Shown piece by piece: positions 18,374 through 27,732 of a DNA stretch of 64,000 bases (position 1 is the first letter of the stretch; the number at the start of each line of letters is the position of its first letter). Where the stretch lies: assembly GCF_002355655.1 (NCBI RefSeq), contig NZ_AP017569.1, positions 2,232,001 to 2,296,000 of the forward strand. Direction: 5' to 3'. This DNA comes from Halorubrum trapanicum. Its GTDB lineage: Archaea; Halobacteriota; Halobacteria; Halobacteriales; Haloferacaceae. The position numbers were made by a program, and so were the translations under genes. The notes under the pieces are model-generated. The model saw only the letters and a program-made list of their open reading frames with translations. It did not search any database and had not been told where the DNA came from.

Positions 18374-19546
18374 TCAGTTCCGCAGCGCCTCCACCGGCCG
18401 CTCGTTGGCCGCCTTCCACGCGGGGTACGCGCCGCTGACGATCCCGACGCCGACGCCGAACACGAGCGCCAAGAGGAGGTAGTACCCGTTCGTCGGGTCG
18501 AGCACGAGCGCGGCGTCGACCGCGGGCGTCGCGAGGACGAGGCCCGCGACGAGCAGGACCGTGAGCAGGGTGCCGGCCGCCGCGCCGGCCGCGCCGATAA
18601 GCCCGGCCTCCGCGAGCAGGACGCGCAGCACGTCGCGGCGGGCGACGCCCACGGCGCGCATCACGCCGATCTCCTGTCTCCGCTCGACGGTGCTCATCAG
18701 CATCACGTTGAGGATCGAGACGCCGGCGACGACGAGCGAGATGGCGCCGAGGCCGAGCAGGAACGTCGAGAGCAGGTCGAAGAACTCGTTGATCTCGTCG
18801 ACGAGGGCGGCCAGTTCGAACAGGTCCACGCGCTCCTCGCGGGCGTTCACCTCTTCCCGGATCGCGTCCGCCGCGGCGCGCGCCTCGGCGCCCGAGTCGG
18901 AGATCACGAGCGCCTGCGCGTAGCCGTCCGCCGAGAACGCCGACTCCGGCAGGAAGACCGCGTCGTCGGGCGCCACCGGGCTGAACGTCTGGCTCTCGAC
19001 CAGCACGGCGATCACCCGCACCTGCGAGCCCGCGATCTCGACGGTGTCGCCCGCGCCGGCGTCGAGGTCCGCCGCGATCCCCGCGCCGAGGATCGCGCCC
19101 TGCCGGTGGCGCTCTGGGAGCCGCCCCTCCGCGGCCTCGTACGCCAGCGCGGGCCTCTCGACGCCGTACACCGTCGCGAACGTCTGGTCGCCCTGCCGCG
19201 CGACCGTGGCGCTGTCGGAGTACAGCGGGACGACGGCCGGCTCGCCGACCGCGCGCCGGATCGAGGCGACGTCCGCCTGCGACAGCGACTCCACGCCCGC
19301 GTCCGCGTTCGGCGAGACGACGACCTGCGTCCCGATGTCGCCGATGGCGTCGTCGGCGCCCAGCGCTAACACGTTCCCGAAGATGCCGAGCGCCGCGACC
19401 GCGAGCACGCCGATACAGACGCCCAGCACCGCGAGGACGGTCCGCACTCGGTTCCGGCGCAGGTTCCGCGAGGCCATCGACACCGCGGGTCGCCACCCGC
19501 GGAGCCAGCCGGCGGGTCCCCCCGCGCGACGGTCGTCACCGCTCAT
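18374..19546 (-). CDS. ABC transporter permease, MacB/LolC (FtsX-like) type
   Basis: 390 aa. One N-terminal membrane helix (about 33-55) is followed by an extracellular MacB-type periplasmic-core domain (60-250). Three C-terminal helices then form the FtsX domain (about 265-385), with the signature STVERRQEIGVMRAVGVARR. Such permeases work with a LolD-type ATPase in mechanotransmission, exporting or releasing lipoproteins, peptides or toxins rather than driving classic transmembrane import. It overlaps the upstream ATPase gene by 11 nt and is last in a three-gene operon. Substrate unknown. Confidence 0.9.
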   Translation of the reverse strand: MSGDDRRAGGPAGWLRGWRPAVSMASRNLRRNRVRTVLAVLGVCIGVLAVAALGIFGNVLALGADDAIGDIGTQVVVSPNADAGVESLSQADVASIRRAVGEPAVVPLYSDSATVARQGDQTFATVYGVERPALAYEAAEGRLPERHRQGAILGAGIAADLDAGAGDTVEIAGSQVRVIAVLVESQTFSPVAPDDAVFLPESAFSADGYAQALVISDSGAEARAAADAIREEVNAREERVDLFELAALVDEINEFFDLLSTFLLGLGAISLVVAGVSILNVMLMSTVERRQEIGVMRAVGVARRDVLRVLLAEAGLIGAAGAAAGTLLTVLLVAGLVLATPAVDAALVLDPTNGYYLLLALVFGVGVGIVSGAYPAWKAANERPVEALRN

Positions 19547-20372
19547 CGGTGACCTCCGGCGAAGCCGGCGTCGCGGACCGCGCCGGTTCGCGCTCGTCGC
19601 TCGCCTCCGAGTCCTCGCCCGCGCCGTCGTCCGGCAGTCCGCCGGTCATCTTCCCGTCGGTGAGGTCGACGACGCGGTCGGCGTACTCCTCGACGAGCGG
19701 GTCGTGCGTCACCGCGACGACGGCGACCCCCTCGGCCTTGACGCGCTCGAACTCCGCGAGGATGGCCTCCCCCGTCTCGGTGTCGAGGTTCCCCGTCGGC
19801 TCGTCCGCGAGCAGCACGGCGGGCTCGTTGATCAGCGCCCGGGCGATGGCGACGCGCTGCTTCTGCCCGCCCGACAGCTCGCTCGGCTCGTGGTCGAGCC
19901 GGTCGCCGAGCCCGAACCGCGCGAGGAGGTCCGCCGCCCGGTCGCTCGCGTCGCCGGGGTCGAACGCGGTCGGCATCGCGACGTTCTCGACCGCGGTCAG
20001 CGTCGGCAGCAGGTGGAAGTCCTGGAAGACGAACCCGATCGACTCCTTGCGCGCCCGCGTCCGCTCGGCCACGGAGAGGTTCGTCACGTCGGTGCCGTCG
20101 AGCAGTCGCCGGCCCGCCGTCGGGTCGTCGAGCAGCCCGAGCACGTTCAAAAGCGTCGATTTCCCGGAGCCGCTCGGGCCGACGACCGCGACGAACTCGC
20201 CGGGCCGCACCGCGAAGTCGACGTCGTCGAGCGCGACGACCGGCTCGCCGCCCCCGCTCGTGTAGCGCTTGACCACGCCCTCGAGCGCGACGCCGAAGCC
20301 GTCGCTCCCGGCGGCGTCCCCGCCGTCTCCCGCGGGCTCGTCCGTCCGTCGGTCCGCGGCGTCGCCGCTCAC
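19536..20372 (-). CDS. ABC transporter ATP-binding protein, LolD/MacB type
   Basis: 278 aa with complete ATPase motifs: Walker A GPSGSGKSTLLN, Q-loop VFQDFHLLPTLTA, signature LSGGQKQRVAIARAL, Walker B VLLADEPTGNLD and switch His in VVAVTHDPLVEEY. Phe-His-Leu after the Q-loop and the ADEPTGNLD form are typical of the LolD/MacB group. An acidic N-terminal extension of about 20 residues and a disordered C-terminal tail are haloarchaeal additions. It overlaps the CARDB-like gene upstream by 4 nt and the permease downstream by 11 nt, so all three are co-translated. Confidence 0.93.
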   Translation of the reverse strand: MSGDAADRRTDEPAGDGGDAAGSDGFGVALEGVVKRYTSGGGEPVVALDDVDFAVRPGEFVAVVGPSGSGKSTLLNVLGLLDDPTAGRRLLDGTDVTNLSVAERTRARKESIGFVFQDFHLLPTLTAVENVAMPTAFDPGDASDRAADLLARFGLGDRLDHEPSELSGGQKQRVAIARALINEPAVLLADEPTGNLDTETGEAILAEFERVKAEGVAVVAVTHDPLVEEYADRVVDLTDGKMTGGLPDDGAGEDSEASDEREPARSATPASPEVTDER

Positions 20373-21772
20373 GGCGCCGACCCGTCGCGCCGCCGCCCCG
20401 TCGAGCCGCCGATGCGTCCGGTCCTGACCGCGACGCCGACCGCGCCGGCGAGGCCGACGAGCGCGAGGCCGCTCGCGACCGCGCCCGTGACGCCCACGCC
20501 GCCGACGTCGATCCGACCGAGCGCGCCGCCGCCGTCGCCGTCATCGTCCGGCTCGGGCGCGGCCACCGTCAGGGTCTCCGTGTACCGCACGCCGCGCTCG
20601 GTGTAGGCGACGCGGATCGGGATCTCGTCGGCGACGGAGGCGTTCACCCGCGTCGACAGGTCGAACCCGACGAAGTCGCTCGCGCCGAGCGTTCCGACGA
20701 AGTACTCGCCGCCCGCCGGCGTCGGCTCGACGCCCGGCGCGTCGCCGACCGAGACGACCGCGCCCGTCATCTCGCCGCTCCCCGCGTTGCCGAGGTTGGC
20801 GTCGACGACGACGCCGTCCGCGGTCTCCCGCACGGTCGCGTCGGTCACGGTCGGTGCGGCCTCGCGGACCGGGTACGTCACCGTCGCCGCCGCGGTGCGG
20901 TCGGCGCCGCGGTCGTTCAGCTGGTCCGTGTCGGCGCGGAACGCCGCGGTGACCGTCACCTCCGATCGCCGGTCGAGCGGCCCGAGGTCGACGATCACCC
21001 GCCGCTCCTCGCCGGGCGCCACGTCCTCGACGACGAACGGACCGACCGAGACGGTCCGTTCGTCACCGTCCACCGCGGTCCCGACCGCGCGGAGGCTGAC
21101 GCGGTCGGCGGTCGTCGTGCCGGTGTTGACCACGGTCACCTCGACGGGCGAGTCGGCGACCGGCGGCGAGTCGCCCTCGCCGCTCCCGTCGCCCGTGTCG
21201 AGGCCGCCTCCGCCGCCGAAGATGCCCTGGATGCCGCCGACGCCGAGGTCGCCGGCGGCGCTCTCGCTCCCGTCGTCGCTCCGGAGGTCCTCGGGGTCGA
21301 GCGCGCGGGTCCGCAGGTCGAGCGCGACCTGGGTCGGGCGCACCTCGATCACCGTCTCGCGGCTGACCGTCACGAACTCGCCGCTCGTCGACTGGTTCGC
21401 CACCGCCTCGACGGTGAGCCGCTTCGCGCCCGGCTCGTCGAACGCCGTCCACAGCGTCGCGTCGAGCGAGTCGCCCGCGGAGAGGGCGCCCACGCCGGAG
21501 ACGCTGTCGAGCACCTCGCCGTCGGCGTCCAGGACGCGGATCTCGGTGACGTTCGCCGCCGCCTCGCTGCCGCCGGAGTTCGAGACGGTGACGTTCAGCG
21601 CCGTCCGCTCGCCGACGGTGGGGTCGCTCGGAGACGTCCCGACCTCGCCGACGGTGATCCGCGCGTCCGGTACCGCCGCCGCCGCGCCGACCGCGAACGC
21701 CCCGCCGACCGCCGCGAGGATCGTCAGCGCGGCCAGCAGCGCGGCTGTGGTTCGTGTCTGCGTCAATGTCAT
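20369..21772 (-). CDS. Secreted CARDB-like surface protein anchored by C-terminal helix (exporter operon partner)
   Basis: 467 aa. A Sec-type signal (TTAALLAALTILAAVGGAFA) is followed by a chain of Ig-like CARDB-type beta domains with the repeated theme SDPTVGERTALNVTVSNSGG, VEVTVVNTGTTTADRVSLRA and ANLGNAGSGEMTGAVVSVG. A glycine-rich stretch sits near residues 185-205. The final 25 residues contain one membrane helix and a basic tail (RTGRIGGSTGRRRDG). It resembles haloarchaeal S-layer-associated proteins encoded before MacB-like ABC systems. First gene of the operon; it probably acts as the extracellular partner or adaptor of the transporter. Confidence 0.8.
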   Translation of the reverse strand: MTLTQTRTTAALLAALTILAAVGGAFAVGAAAAVPDARITVGEVGTSPSDPTVGERTALNVTVSNSGGSEAAANVTEIRVLDADGEVLDSVSGVGALSAGDSLDATLWTAFDEPGAKRLTVEAVANQSTSGEFVTVSRETVIEVRPTQVALDLRTRALDPEDLRSDDGSESAAGDLGVGGIQGIFGGGGGLDTGDGSGEGDSPPVADSPVEVTVVNTGTTTADRVSLRAVGTAVDGDERTVSVGPFVVEDVAPGEERRVIVDLGPLDRRSEVTVTAAFRADTDQLNDRGADRTAAATVTYPVREAAPTVTDATVRETADGVVVDANLGNAGSGEMTGAVVSVGDAPGVEPTPAGGEYFVGTLGASDFVGFDLSTRVNASVADEIPIRVAYTERGVRYTETLTVAAPEPDDDGDGGGALGRIDVGGVGVTGAVASGLALVGLAGAVGVAVRTGRIGGSTGRRRDGSAP

Positions 21773-21967
21773 CTCTCCTAAGCGACCGCCGTGGATATAT
21801 CCGTCGGCGACGGAAGCGGCCCCGTGGCGCCGCTTTTGCGGTGACGCGACGTGGGTCCGCGCAGAGCCCCTTCGCGACCGACGACCCGCGGGACTTCGGG
21901 GTTTCGACGGCCGCCGAGACGTACCGGTTACGGACCCTTTTTCAACGGGCCGACGTAAGAGAGGACA

Positions 21968-22009
21968 ATGAGCGAACGCGACACCGCGCGAGCGGGTGAT
22001 GAGCGATGA
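21968..22009 (+). CDS. Possible 13-codon leaderless uORF ahead of psmA
   Basis: ATG at 21968 opens a 13-codon frame (MSERDTARAGDER) whose TGA (22007-22009) overlaps the psmA start ATG at 22006. A T-rich box CCCTTTTTCA centred near 21939 lies about 28 nt upstream, where a haloarchaeal TATA box would place the transcript start almost at this ATG. If so, ribosomes would first translate this peptide on a leaderless mRNA and then restart at psmA. No homology is claimed. Confidence 0.35.
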   Translation: MSERDTARAGDER

Positions 22010-22839
22010 TGGGGAACAACGACCAGCAGGCGTACGACCGCGGCACGTCGCTGTTCTCGCCCGACGGACGCATCTACCAGGTGGAGTACGCCCGCGAGGC
22101 GGTCTCGCGCGGCGCGCCGAGCGTCGGCGTCCGGACGACGGACGGCGTCGTCTTCGTCGCGATGTCCCGCCCCTCCTCGTCGCTGATGGAGGCCGAGAGC
22201 ATCGAGAAGCTCCACAAGCTCGACGACCACGTCGGCACCGCGAGCGCGGGCCACGTCGCCGACGCCCGCCAGCTGATCGACCTCGCGCGCCGGCAGTCGC
22301 AGGGCAACCGCCTGCGCTACGGCGAGCCCGTCGGCGTCGAGACGCTGACGAAGTTCGTCACCGACCACATCCAGGAGAACACCCAGCGCGGCGGCACGCG
22401 CCCCTACGGCGCCGCGCTCCTCATCGGCGGCATCGACGACGGCGAGCCGCGCCTGTTCGCCGCCGACCCCTCGGGCACGCCCAACGAGTGGAAGGCGACC
22501 GTCATCGGCGGCGGCCGGCAGGACATCCAGGGCCACCTCGAGGACGAGTGGCGCGACGACCTCTCGCTGGAGGACGGCATCGAGCTCGCCGTCGCGGCGC
22601 TGGCCGCCCACGACGACGAGTTCGAGCCCTCGGACCTCGCGGTCGCGACGGTGACCGAGGCAGACGGCTTCCGGACGGTCCCGGTCGAGGAGGTCGCGGC
22701 CGCGTTCGAGGCGGCCGGTCTCGACGCCGACTCCGAGGCGGACGACGCGGACGCCGACTCCGAGGCGGACGACGCGGACGGCGACTCCGAGACGGACGAC
22801 GCGGACGCCGACGAGTCCGGCGCGGACGCGGACGAGTAG
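22006..22839 (+). CDS. psmA: 20S proteasome alpha subunit
   Basis: 277 aa. The N-terminus QQAYDRGTSLFSPDGRIYQVEYAREAV is the archaeal alpha-subunit signature that forms the gated antechamber. Later marks are GVVFVAMSRPSSSLMEAESIEKLHKLDDH and GPYGAALL-like GTRPYGAALLIGGIDDGEPR. The subunit forms the outer rings of the 20S core and docks PAN ATPases. The last 45 residues are an acidic tail built of three near-perfect DSEADDADA-type repeats, matching a 27-bp tandem repeat in the DNA (about 22726-22806). Haloarchaea usually carry two alpha paralogues; which one this is cannot be decided here. Confidence 0.93.
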   Translation: MMGNNDQQAYDRGTSLFSPDGRIYQVEYAREAVSRGAPSVGVRTTDGVVFVAMSRPSSSLMEAESIEKLHKLDDHVGTASAGHVADARQLIDLARRQSQGNRLRYGEPVGVETLTKFVTDHIQENTQRGGTRPYGAALLIGGIDDGEPRLFAADPSGTPNEWKATVIGGGRQDIQGHLEDEWRDDLSLEDGIELAVAALAAHDDEFEPSDLAVATVTEADGFRTVPVEEVAAAFEAAGLDADSEADDADADSEADDADGDSETDDADADESGADADE

Positions 22840-22997
22840 CGACCCCGAATCGCCGCCGACGTCTCCGTCGACCGAGCCGCGGTCGATCGAGTCGCGCTCG
22901 ATTGTACCGCGCTCGGAGCTGGGGCCGACCAAATGCGCGGAATTGTACATCTCACACACAACACTTTTAGCGGCGGGAGTCGTATGTTCGTTGTAAA

Positions 22998-23402
22998 ATG
23001 CCCGATTCGATGTCCGAACAGCTCCAACGGGACATGGAGTGCGAGGGGTTACTCGAGTGTTTCCACGGCCTGAAGCAGTTGGACAAGGACTGCTACCAGG
23101 CGCTCGTGTCGTCCGACGAGGCGCTCACGATCGACGAGGTCGCGGAGCGCGTCGACCGGGAGCGCTCCACCGCCTACCGCGCGGTTCAGCGGCTCCTCAA
23201 GGCCGGCTTCATCCAGAAGGAGCAGATAAACTACGAGCAGGGCGGGTACTACCACGTGTACAGGCCGACGGACCCGTCGCAGATCGCCGACGACATGCAG
23301 CGGATGCTCAACGACTGGTACGCGAAGATGGGCCAGCTCATCGGCGAGTTCGAAGAGAAGTACGACCGCCCGGAGCGCGCCGCGGCGACCGCCGAGAACT
23401 GA
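22998..23402 (+). CDS. Winged-HTH transcriptional regulator, TrmB type
   Basis: 134 aa. A single winged helix-turn-helix (about residues 25-95): ALTIDEVAERVDRERSTAYR is the helix-turn-helix and AVQRLLKAGFIQKEQINYEQGGYYHVYRP forms the wing, as in TrmB/Lrs14-like regulators. The C-terminal helix (DMQRMLNDWYAKMGQLIGEF) probably dimerises. No sugar-binding domain is attached. The start is supported by a CTTTTAG box about 25 nt upstream (near 22971). The AT-rich patch TGTACATCTCACACACAACA just before that box is a plausible operator, though I see no clear palindrome in it. Confidence 0.82.
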   Translation: MPDSMSEQLQRDMECEGLLECFHGLKQLDKDCYQALVSSDEALTIDEVAERVDRERSTAYRAVQRLLKAGFIQKEQINYEQGGYYHVYRPTDPSQIADDMQRMLNDWYAKMGQLIGEFEEKYDRPERAAATAEN

Positions 23403-23508
23403 CGCGAGTGACGCGAGCGACGCGAGTCCGCGGCCGCCGACCGCGTCGCACGACGGGACCAGGGGCGCAGATCGGTGGCGTTAGGCCGTTCGAGGCCGTA
23501 CTCGCGGT

Positions 23509-23766
23509 ATGGTGACGAGCGTCCGCGTCCGGTGTGACGACTGTTCGTACGAGACGGCGTTCGACTCCCTCCGTCGAGCGCGGACGGCCCTGAGCGAGCA
23601 CGAGCGCGGGACCGGCCACGCAGTGGAGTGGGAGATCGGGTCGCTGGCCGGCGGCGTCGAGCGCGCCGGCGCCGACGCCGGCGTGTGCGGCCGGGCGGGG
23701 TGTGCGAACCCCGATTCGCCGCTGCTCAACCACGACGGCGCGCGCGGCTCGGAGTCGGACGACTGA
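23509..23766 (+). CDS. Small conserved zinc-finger-like protein
   Basis: 85 aa. Cysteine pairs are well placed for a metal site: RVRCDDCSYE near the N-terminus and VCGRAGCANP at residues 59-68. Between them is a helical stretch (SLRRARTALSEHERGTGHAVEW) with His residues that look like a C2H2-style helix (H-x5-H). Similar small proteins are frequent in haloarchaea and are uncharacterised; nucleic-acid binding is a reasonable guess only. It sits alone between the HTH regulator and the formamidase gene, co-directional with both. Confidence 0.7.
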   Translation: MVTSVRVRCDDCSYETAFDSLRRARTALSEHERGTGHAVEWEIGSLAGGVERAGADAGVCGRAGCANPDSPLLNHDGARGSESDD

Positions 23767-23859
23767 GCGCGCGGTCGACGTCGCGGACCGAGGGCCGTCC
23801 GGGCCGTCCGCGTCGTCCGCGGCAGGGGTTTTTGTCTCCGCCGTTCGGAGCGGCAGTCG

Positions 23860-24771
23860 ATGTCACGAGAAGTCGTCTCACATCGCGACGGCCACGTCTA
23901 CGAGTTCGGCCCGGAGATGGACCCGGTCTACGAGGCCGCCGACGGCGAGACGCTGACGATCGAGACGGTGGACAGCCTGAACGGCGAGATTCAGGCGGAC
24001 GACGACCTGCTCGACGCGATTCCGGAGGAGGTCAACGCCGCGACGGGACCGATCGCCGTGGCGGGCGCGAGCCCCGGCGACGTCCTCGCGGTCGAGATCG
24101 AGGCCGTGCGCGTCGCCGAGGACCGCGGCCGCGTGCTCACCGCGCCCGGGTTCGGGCTCCTCCAGGACGATCCCGAGATCGACCACCCCGCGACGCGGAT
24201 CACGGAGGTCGACGGCGGCGGTGAGGAAATCGACTTCGAGGGGATCGACGTGCCCATCGAGCTCGTGATCGGGACGATCGGGGTCGCCACGGACGGCGAG
24301 ACGGTGTCGACGCTCACGCCCGACGACCACGGCGGCAACCTCGACACGACCGACGTGACCGGCGGGACGACCGTCTACTTCCCGGTCTTCCGGGAGGGCG
24401 CGATGCTGGCGCTGGGCGACGCGAAGGCCGCGATGGCCGACGGCGAGATGTGCGGGACCGGCGCCGAGATCGCGGTCGAGGTCGACGCGACGCTCTCGGT
24501 GATCGAGGATCCCGCCGTCTCGCCGAACCGACCCCTCCTCGACACCGGCGACGCGGTGAAGACGGTCGCGAGCGCCGAGACGCTGGAGGAGGCGGTCGAA
24601 CTGGCAAACGGCGACATGCTGGATCTCTTGGCGCACGACCACGGCTTCTCGCGCACCGACGCGTACCTCTTTTCGAGCCTCGTCGGCGGCTTAGAGATCA
24701 GCCAGGTGGTCGACCCGCAGGTGACGGCGCGGAACGCGGTGCCGAGCGAGCACCTCTCGCTCCCGTTCTGA
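23860..24771 (+). CDS. Acetamidase/formamidase family protein
   Basis: 303 aa, the usual length for the archaeal FmdA/AmdA type. Family marks: GPIAVAGASPGDVLAVEIEA, TLTPDDHGGNLDTTDVTGGT (the DHGGNxD metal/active-site loop), FREGAMLALGDAKAAMADGE and GTGAEIAVEV. The C-terminal MLDLLAHDHGFSRTDAYLFS is also conserved. These enzymes hydrolyse small amides to ammonia and a carboxylic acid in the cytoplasm. The true substrate is unknown. The gene ends 6 nt from the 3' end of the convergent ATPase gene. Confidence 0.92.
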   Translation: MSREVVSHRDGHVYEFGPEMDPVYEAADGETLTIETVDSLNGEIQADDDLLDAIPEEVNAATGPIAVAGASPGDVLAVEIEAVRVAEDRGRVLTAPGFGLLQDDPEIDHPATRITEVDGGGEEIDFEGIDVPIELVIGTIGVATDGETVSTLTPDDHGGNLDTTDVTGGTTVYFPVFREGAMLALGDAKAAMADGEMCGTGAEIAVEVDATLSVIEDPAVSPNRPLLDTGDAVKTVASAETLEEAVELANGDMLDLLAHDHGFSRTDAYLFSSLVGGLEISQVVDPQVTARNAVPSEHLSLPF

Positions 24772-24777
24772 CCGAGA

Positions 24778-26781
24778 TCAGCGCTCCGAGCGCTCGGCGA
24801 ACCGCCGAGCGGCGTCGCTCAGGCCGGGATCGGTCGGGGTCTCCGTCTCGTTGGCGTCGGGGGTCTCGTCGGCAGTCTCGGTTTCGTCGGCAGTCTCGGT
24901 TTCGTCGGCAGTCTCGGTCTCGTCGGCGTCGGCGGTCTCGGCGTCCGCCGTGGTCGCGTCGCGACCGTCGGCGACCGTCCCGCCCTCCACGTCGGCCGGG
25001 TCGGCGTCCGCCGGGTAGTTCAGCTCGGCGGGCGGGACGAAGACGGTCTCGACGGCGCGGACGATCTCGTCGACCTGTTCCTCGTCGAGGCGATCGGCGT
25101 ACGCCTCGCGGACGAGGTCGGGGACCGCGTAGGCGTAGCTGCCGCGGCCGGCGTGGCGGATGAGCCCCGCGCGCCGGATCGGTCGGTGGCGGCTGTACGC
25201 GTGCCCGGAGTCGCCGTCGCCGCCGGCGTCGATGTGGGCCGCGACGGGGTCGCTGGCCCCCTCGCGGCGGTAGTGGCGGAGCATCCCGCGCGAGAGCTCC
25301 GGGAGCGCCTCGATGCGCGAGCGGAGCTCCTCGATGACCGCCTCCCGAGTTCCGAGCTCGATCGCGTCGTCGAACCGGAGCGCGCTCTCGGCGACGTCGT
25401 CCCGGGTGACCGGGTCGACCTCGTCGGGGGGGCCCGCCTCCGCCTCGGTCGCGGGATCGGTGTTCGAGGCGTCCGCGTCCGCGGGATCGGCGGATGCGGT
25501 GTCCGCGGCGTCGGCGTCTGCGTCCGCGGCGTCGGCGGGGTCGATCTCGGCGCCGCCGTCGGCGGCGGAAGCGGCCGCTTCGGTCGCGGTCTCGGCCTCC
25601 GATTCGTCCGCGTCCGCCGCGCGCTTCTCGGTCGCGGCGACCGCCTCGTCGTACGACTTGAGTACGGACTGGTCGCCGTCGTCGCCGTCGGGGTGCCCGT
25701 CGTCGAGTCGCTCGGGACCCGCCCGGGAGGGGCCGCCGCCCCGGTACGGCGCCTCGGCCTTGCCCAGCAGCGCCTGCGCGAACTGGTCGGCCATGTCGCT
25801 CAGGTCGCGGGCCTCCTCCAGCTCGCGTTCGAGGTCGGCGATCCGCCGGTCCTTCTTCTCTAACTCCTGTTTGAGGTCGGCGATCTCGGACTCGCGGCGC
25901 TCCTTCTCGTCGGAGATGGACTCGAGCTCGCCGACGAGGTCGCTGGAGACCGACTTCAGCTCCGGGCGCTCGAAGTCGTCGAGCCCGGGGGTCGCGCCCG
26001 CGTCGAACGTCTCCTTGCGGTGGAACTGGATCCGGCGGATCGACTCGTCCCAGTCGGTCATCAAAAAGGCCTCGCCGTCGCCCAGGTCCTCGACCGCGCT
26101 CGCGTACTTCGAGCCGAGGATGCGCCCGACGACCTTCGTGTCGTTGTCCCACGTGAGCCGGTGCCAGCAGAGCCAGTCGCACTGGGTGATGAAGTCCTTC
26201 TTGACGTCCGCGGGGCGCTGGCTGATCCCGACGATGCCGAGCCCGTGTTTCCGGCCGCGCTTGCCCACCTTGATCAGCATCTTGCCCGTCTCGTCCATCC
26301 CGCCGCCCTCGGGGATGTACTCGTGGCACTCCTCGATGACGAGCAGGAAGGGCTTCTTCATCCGCTTCTCCTTCGCGAACAGCTGCTTGACGACTTCGAG
26401 GAGGAGCTCGTTCGCCGTCTCCTCTTCGAGGTAGCCGGAGACGTCCAAGATGATCGGGACGTTCTGCTCCAAGGCGAGGTTCGCGAGCTTCTCGGCGTGT
26501 TCGGGGGAGACGACGATGTCGCACTCCTCGTCGGCGCCGGCGTGGAGAATTTCGTATTCTTCTTTTAAACCGTAATATTCACCGTCTACGTCAACGATGA
26601 GAATACCAAGCGCCGAATCGAGGAGTTTCTCGGCGACGACCGAAGCGGTGTTGCTCTTGCCCGAACCGGATTTACCTGTTATAAACCCCCGTCCGGTGAG
26701 CAACTCCACTACCGGGAGTGAAAGTTCTGTGTCCTGTTCCTGATCGACGCCGACCGGGATCTGTTGTTGAGCGTCAGTCAT
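24778..26781 (-). CDS. HerA/VirB4-like DUF87 ATPase, N-terminus displaced by an HNH cassette
   Basis: 667 aa from the ATG at 26781. Residues 20-290 are a HerA-type motor: Walker A GKSGSGKSNT, Walker B PFLLVIEECHEY, and the sensor VGISQRPADV. A coiled coil (290-345) and a long acidic linker with tandem ADETETADETET repeats lead to a C-terminal winged-helix-like domain (about 485-600). HerA-type pumps move DNA or remodel protein-DNA complexes. Codons 1-78 are unlike the rest: 36 end in A or T by hand count, against 3 of the next 74. The start overlaps the HNH stop by 8 nt. The ancestral N-terminus lies at 27843, beyond the HNH gene and in the same frame. Confidence 0.88.
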   Translation of the reverse strand: MTDAQQQIPVGVDQEQDTELSLPVVELLTGRGFITGKSGSGKSNTASVVAEKLLDSALGILIVDVDGEYYGLKEEYEILHAGADEECDIVVSPEHAEKLANLALEQNVPIILDVSGYLEEETANELLLEVVKQLFAKEKRMKKPFLLVIEECHEYIPEGGGMDETGKMLIKVGKRGRKHGLGIVGISQRPADVKKDFITQCDWLCWHRLTWDNDTKVVGRILGSKYASAVEDLGDGEAFLMTDWDESIRRIQFHRKETFDAGATPGLDDFERPELKSVSSDLVGELESISDEKERRESEIADLKQELEKKDRRIADLERELEEARDLSDMADQFAQALLGKAEAPYRGGGPSRAGPERLDDGHPDGDDGDQSVLKSYDEAVAATEKRAADADESEAETATEAAASAADGGAEIDPADAADADADAADTASADPADADASNTDPATEAEAGPPDEVDPVTRDDVAESALRFDDAIELGTREAVIEELRSRIEALPELSRGMLRHYRREGASDPVAAHIDAGGDGDSGHAYSRHRPIRRAGLIRHAGRGSYAYAVPDLVREAYADRLDEEQVDEIVRAVETVFVPPAELNYPADADPADVEGGTVADGRDATTADAETADADETETADETETADETETADETPDANETETPTDPGLSDAARRFAERSER

Positions 26782-27732
26782 CTTGGTTCTCGTTTGGCGG
26801 CTCAATGGCGTTGTGACACGAACGACAGAGGGTTACGAGGTTATCCAACGTGTTCGCATCTTCGGGAGACCGAAACGTACGGATCGGTGTTTTATGATGG
26901 ACATCTAATCCGATGTCAGCTTGGTTCCGGTGTTCGGACTGCGTGATGCCACACCTCTGACATTCGTAGTCGTCTCGTCGAAGGGCCTTCCGCCGCTGTT
27001 TCGCCCAGTTGTCGCCGTAGTACTCGTTTACACCTCCCTTCCAGCGATGGTGTAGTTCTCCGGGCTGTGAACCGACCGTCCTCGTCTCAATTCCGTGGTC
27101 ATGTAGCCAGTTATGAACTGTGGACGGGGCACAGTCGAGCTGTTCCGCTATCGCGTACGTACTCATTCCGTCCGAGAGGTACATCGACCTGAGCTTCGAT
27201 TCGTTCTGAAGTGCTGCCGGCGTTTCCGGATTGTACGACCGCGTTTCGATATCGTGCCGATGTATCCATTCCTCTATCGCCTGCCGACCGCAACCGAGTT
27301 GCGAGGCGACCTCGTCCATGGTCATCCCCGACTCGACGTACAGTTCGCGCAGCGTCTCCTCGTCGTGCCACGGCTGTTCCGTTCCTGTCCGACTCGTGTC
27401 GATCCCGAACTCGTTTAGCCAGTTGTGAACGGTTGCCTGACTGCACTCTAACTCGTCCGCGATGTCGGCTTCGCTCAGTCCCTGTTGCCGGAGAGAGCGA
27501 AGCCGCTCCTCGTCTTCCCAAGGTTTGGACTTCTCGATATCGTGCTTTTTTAACCAGTTCTCGACGGTCTTGCGGCTACATCCAAGCTTTTCGCCCACCT
27601 CCCTCGTCGTGAGATCCTCCTCAATATACAGCGACCGGAGGTTGTCCGCGTCCCTCCACGGGGTTGCTTCGCTCATTTCAGGCGCACTGTTCGCCCGTGG
27701 GTGAGAAGCCAGTCCATGCTGGGTACTGGTCA
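26548..27732 (-). mobile_element. Homing-type cassette: HNH endonuclease gene plus recoded 5' part of the HerA-type ATPase gene
   Basis: The proposed unit runs from just inside the ancestral ATPase N-terminus (27732) to the point where host codon usage resumes (about 26548). It contains the HNH gene and 78 recoded ATPase codons including Walker A. Both gene junctions are overlaps: ATGA at the upstream end, and an 8-nt overlap downstream. The ends show no long inverted or direct repeats that I can see. The downstream limit is defined by codon usage and may be off by a few codons. This reading is an inference. Confidence 0.65.
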
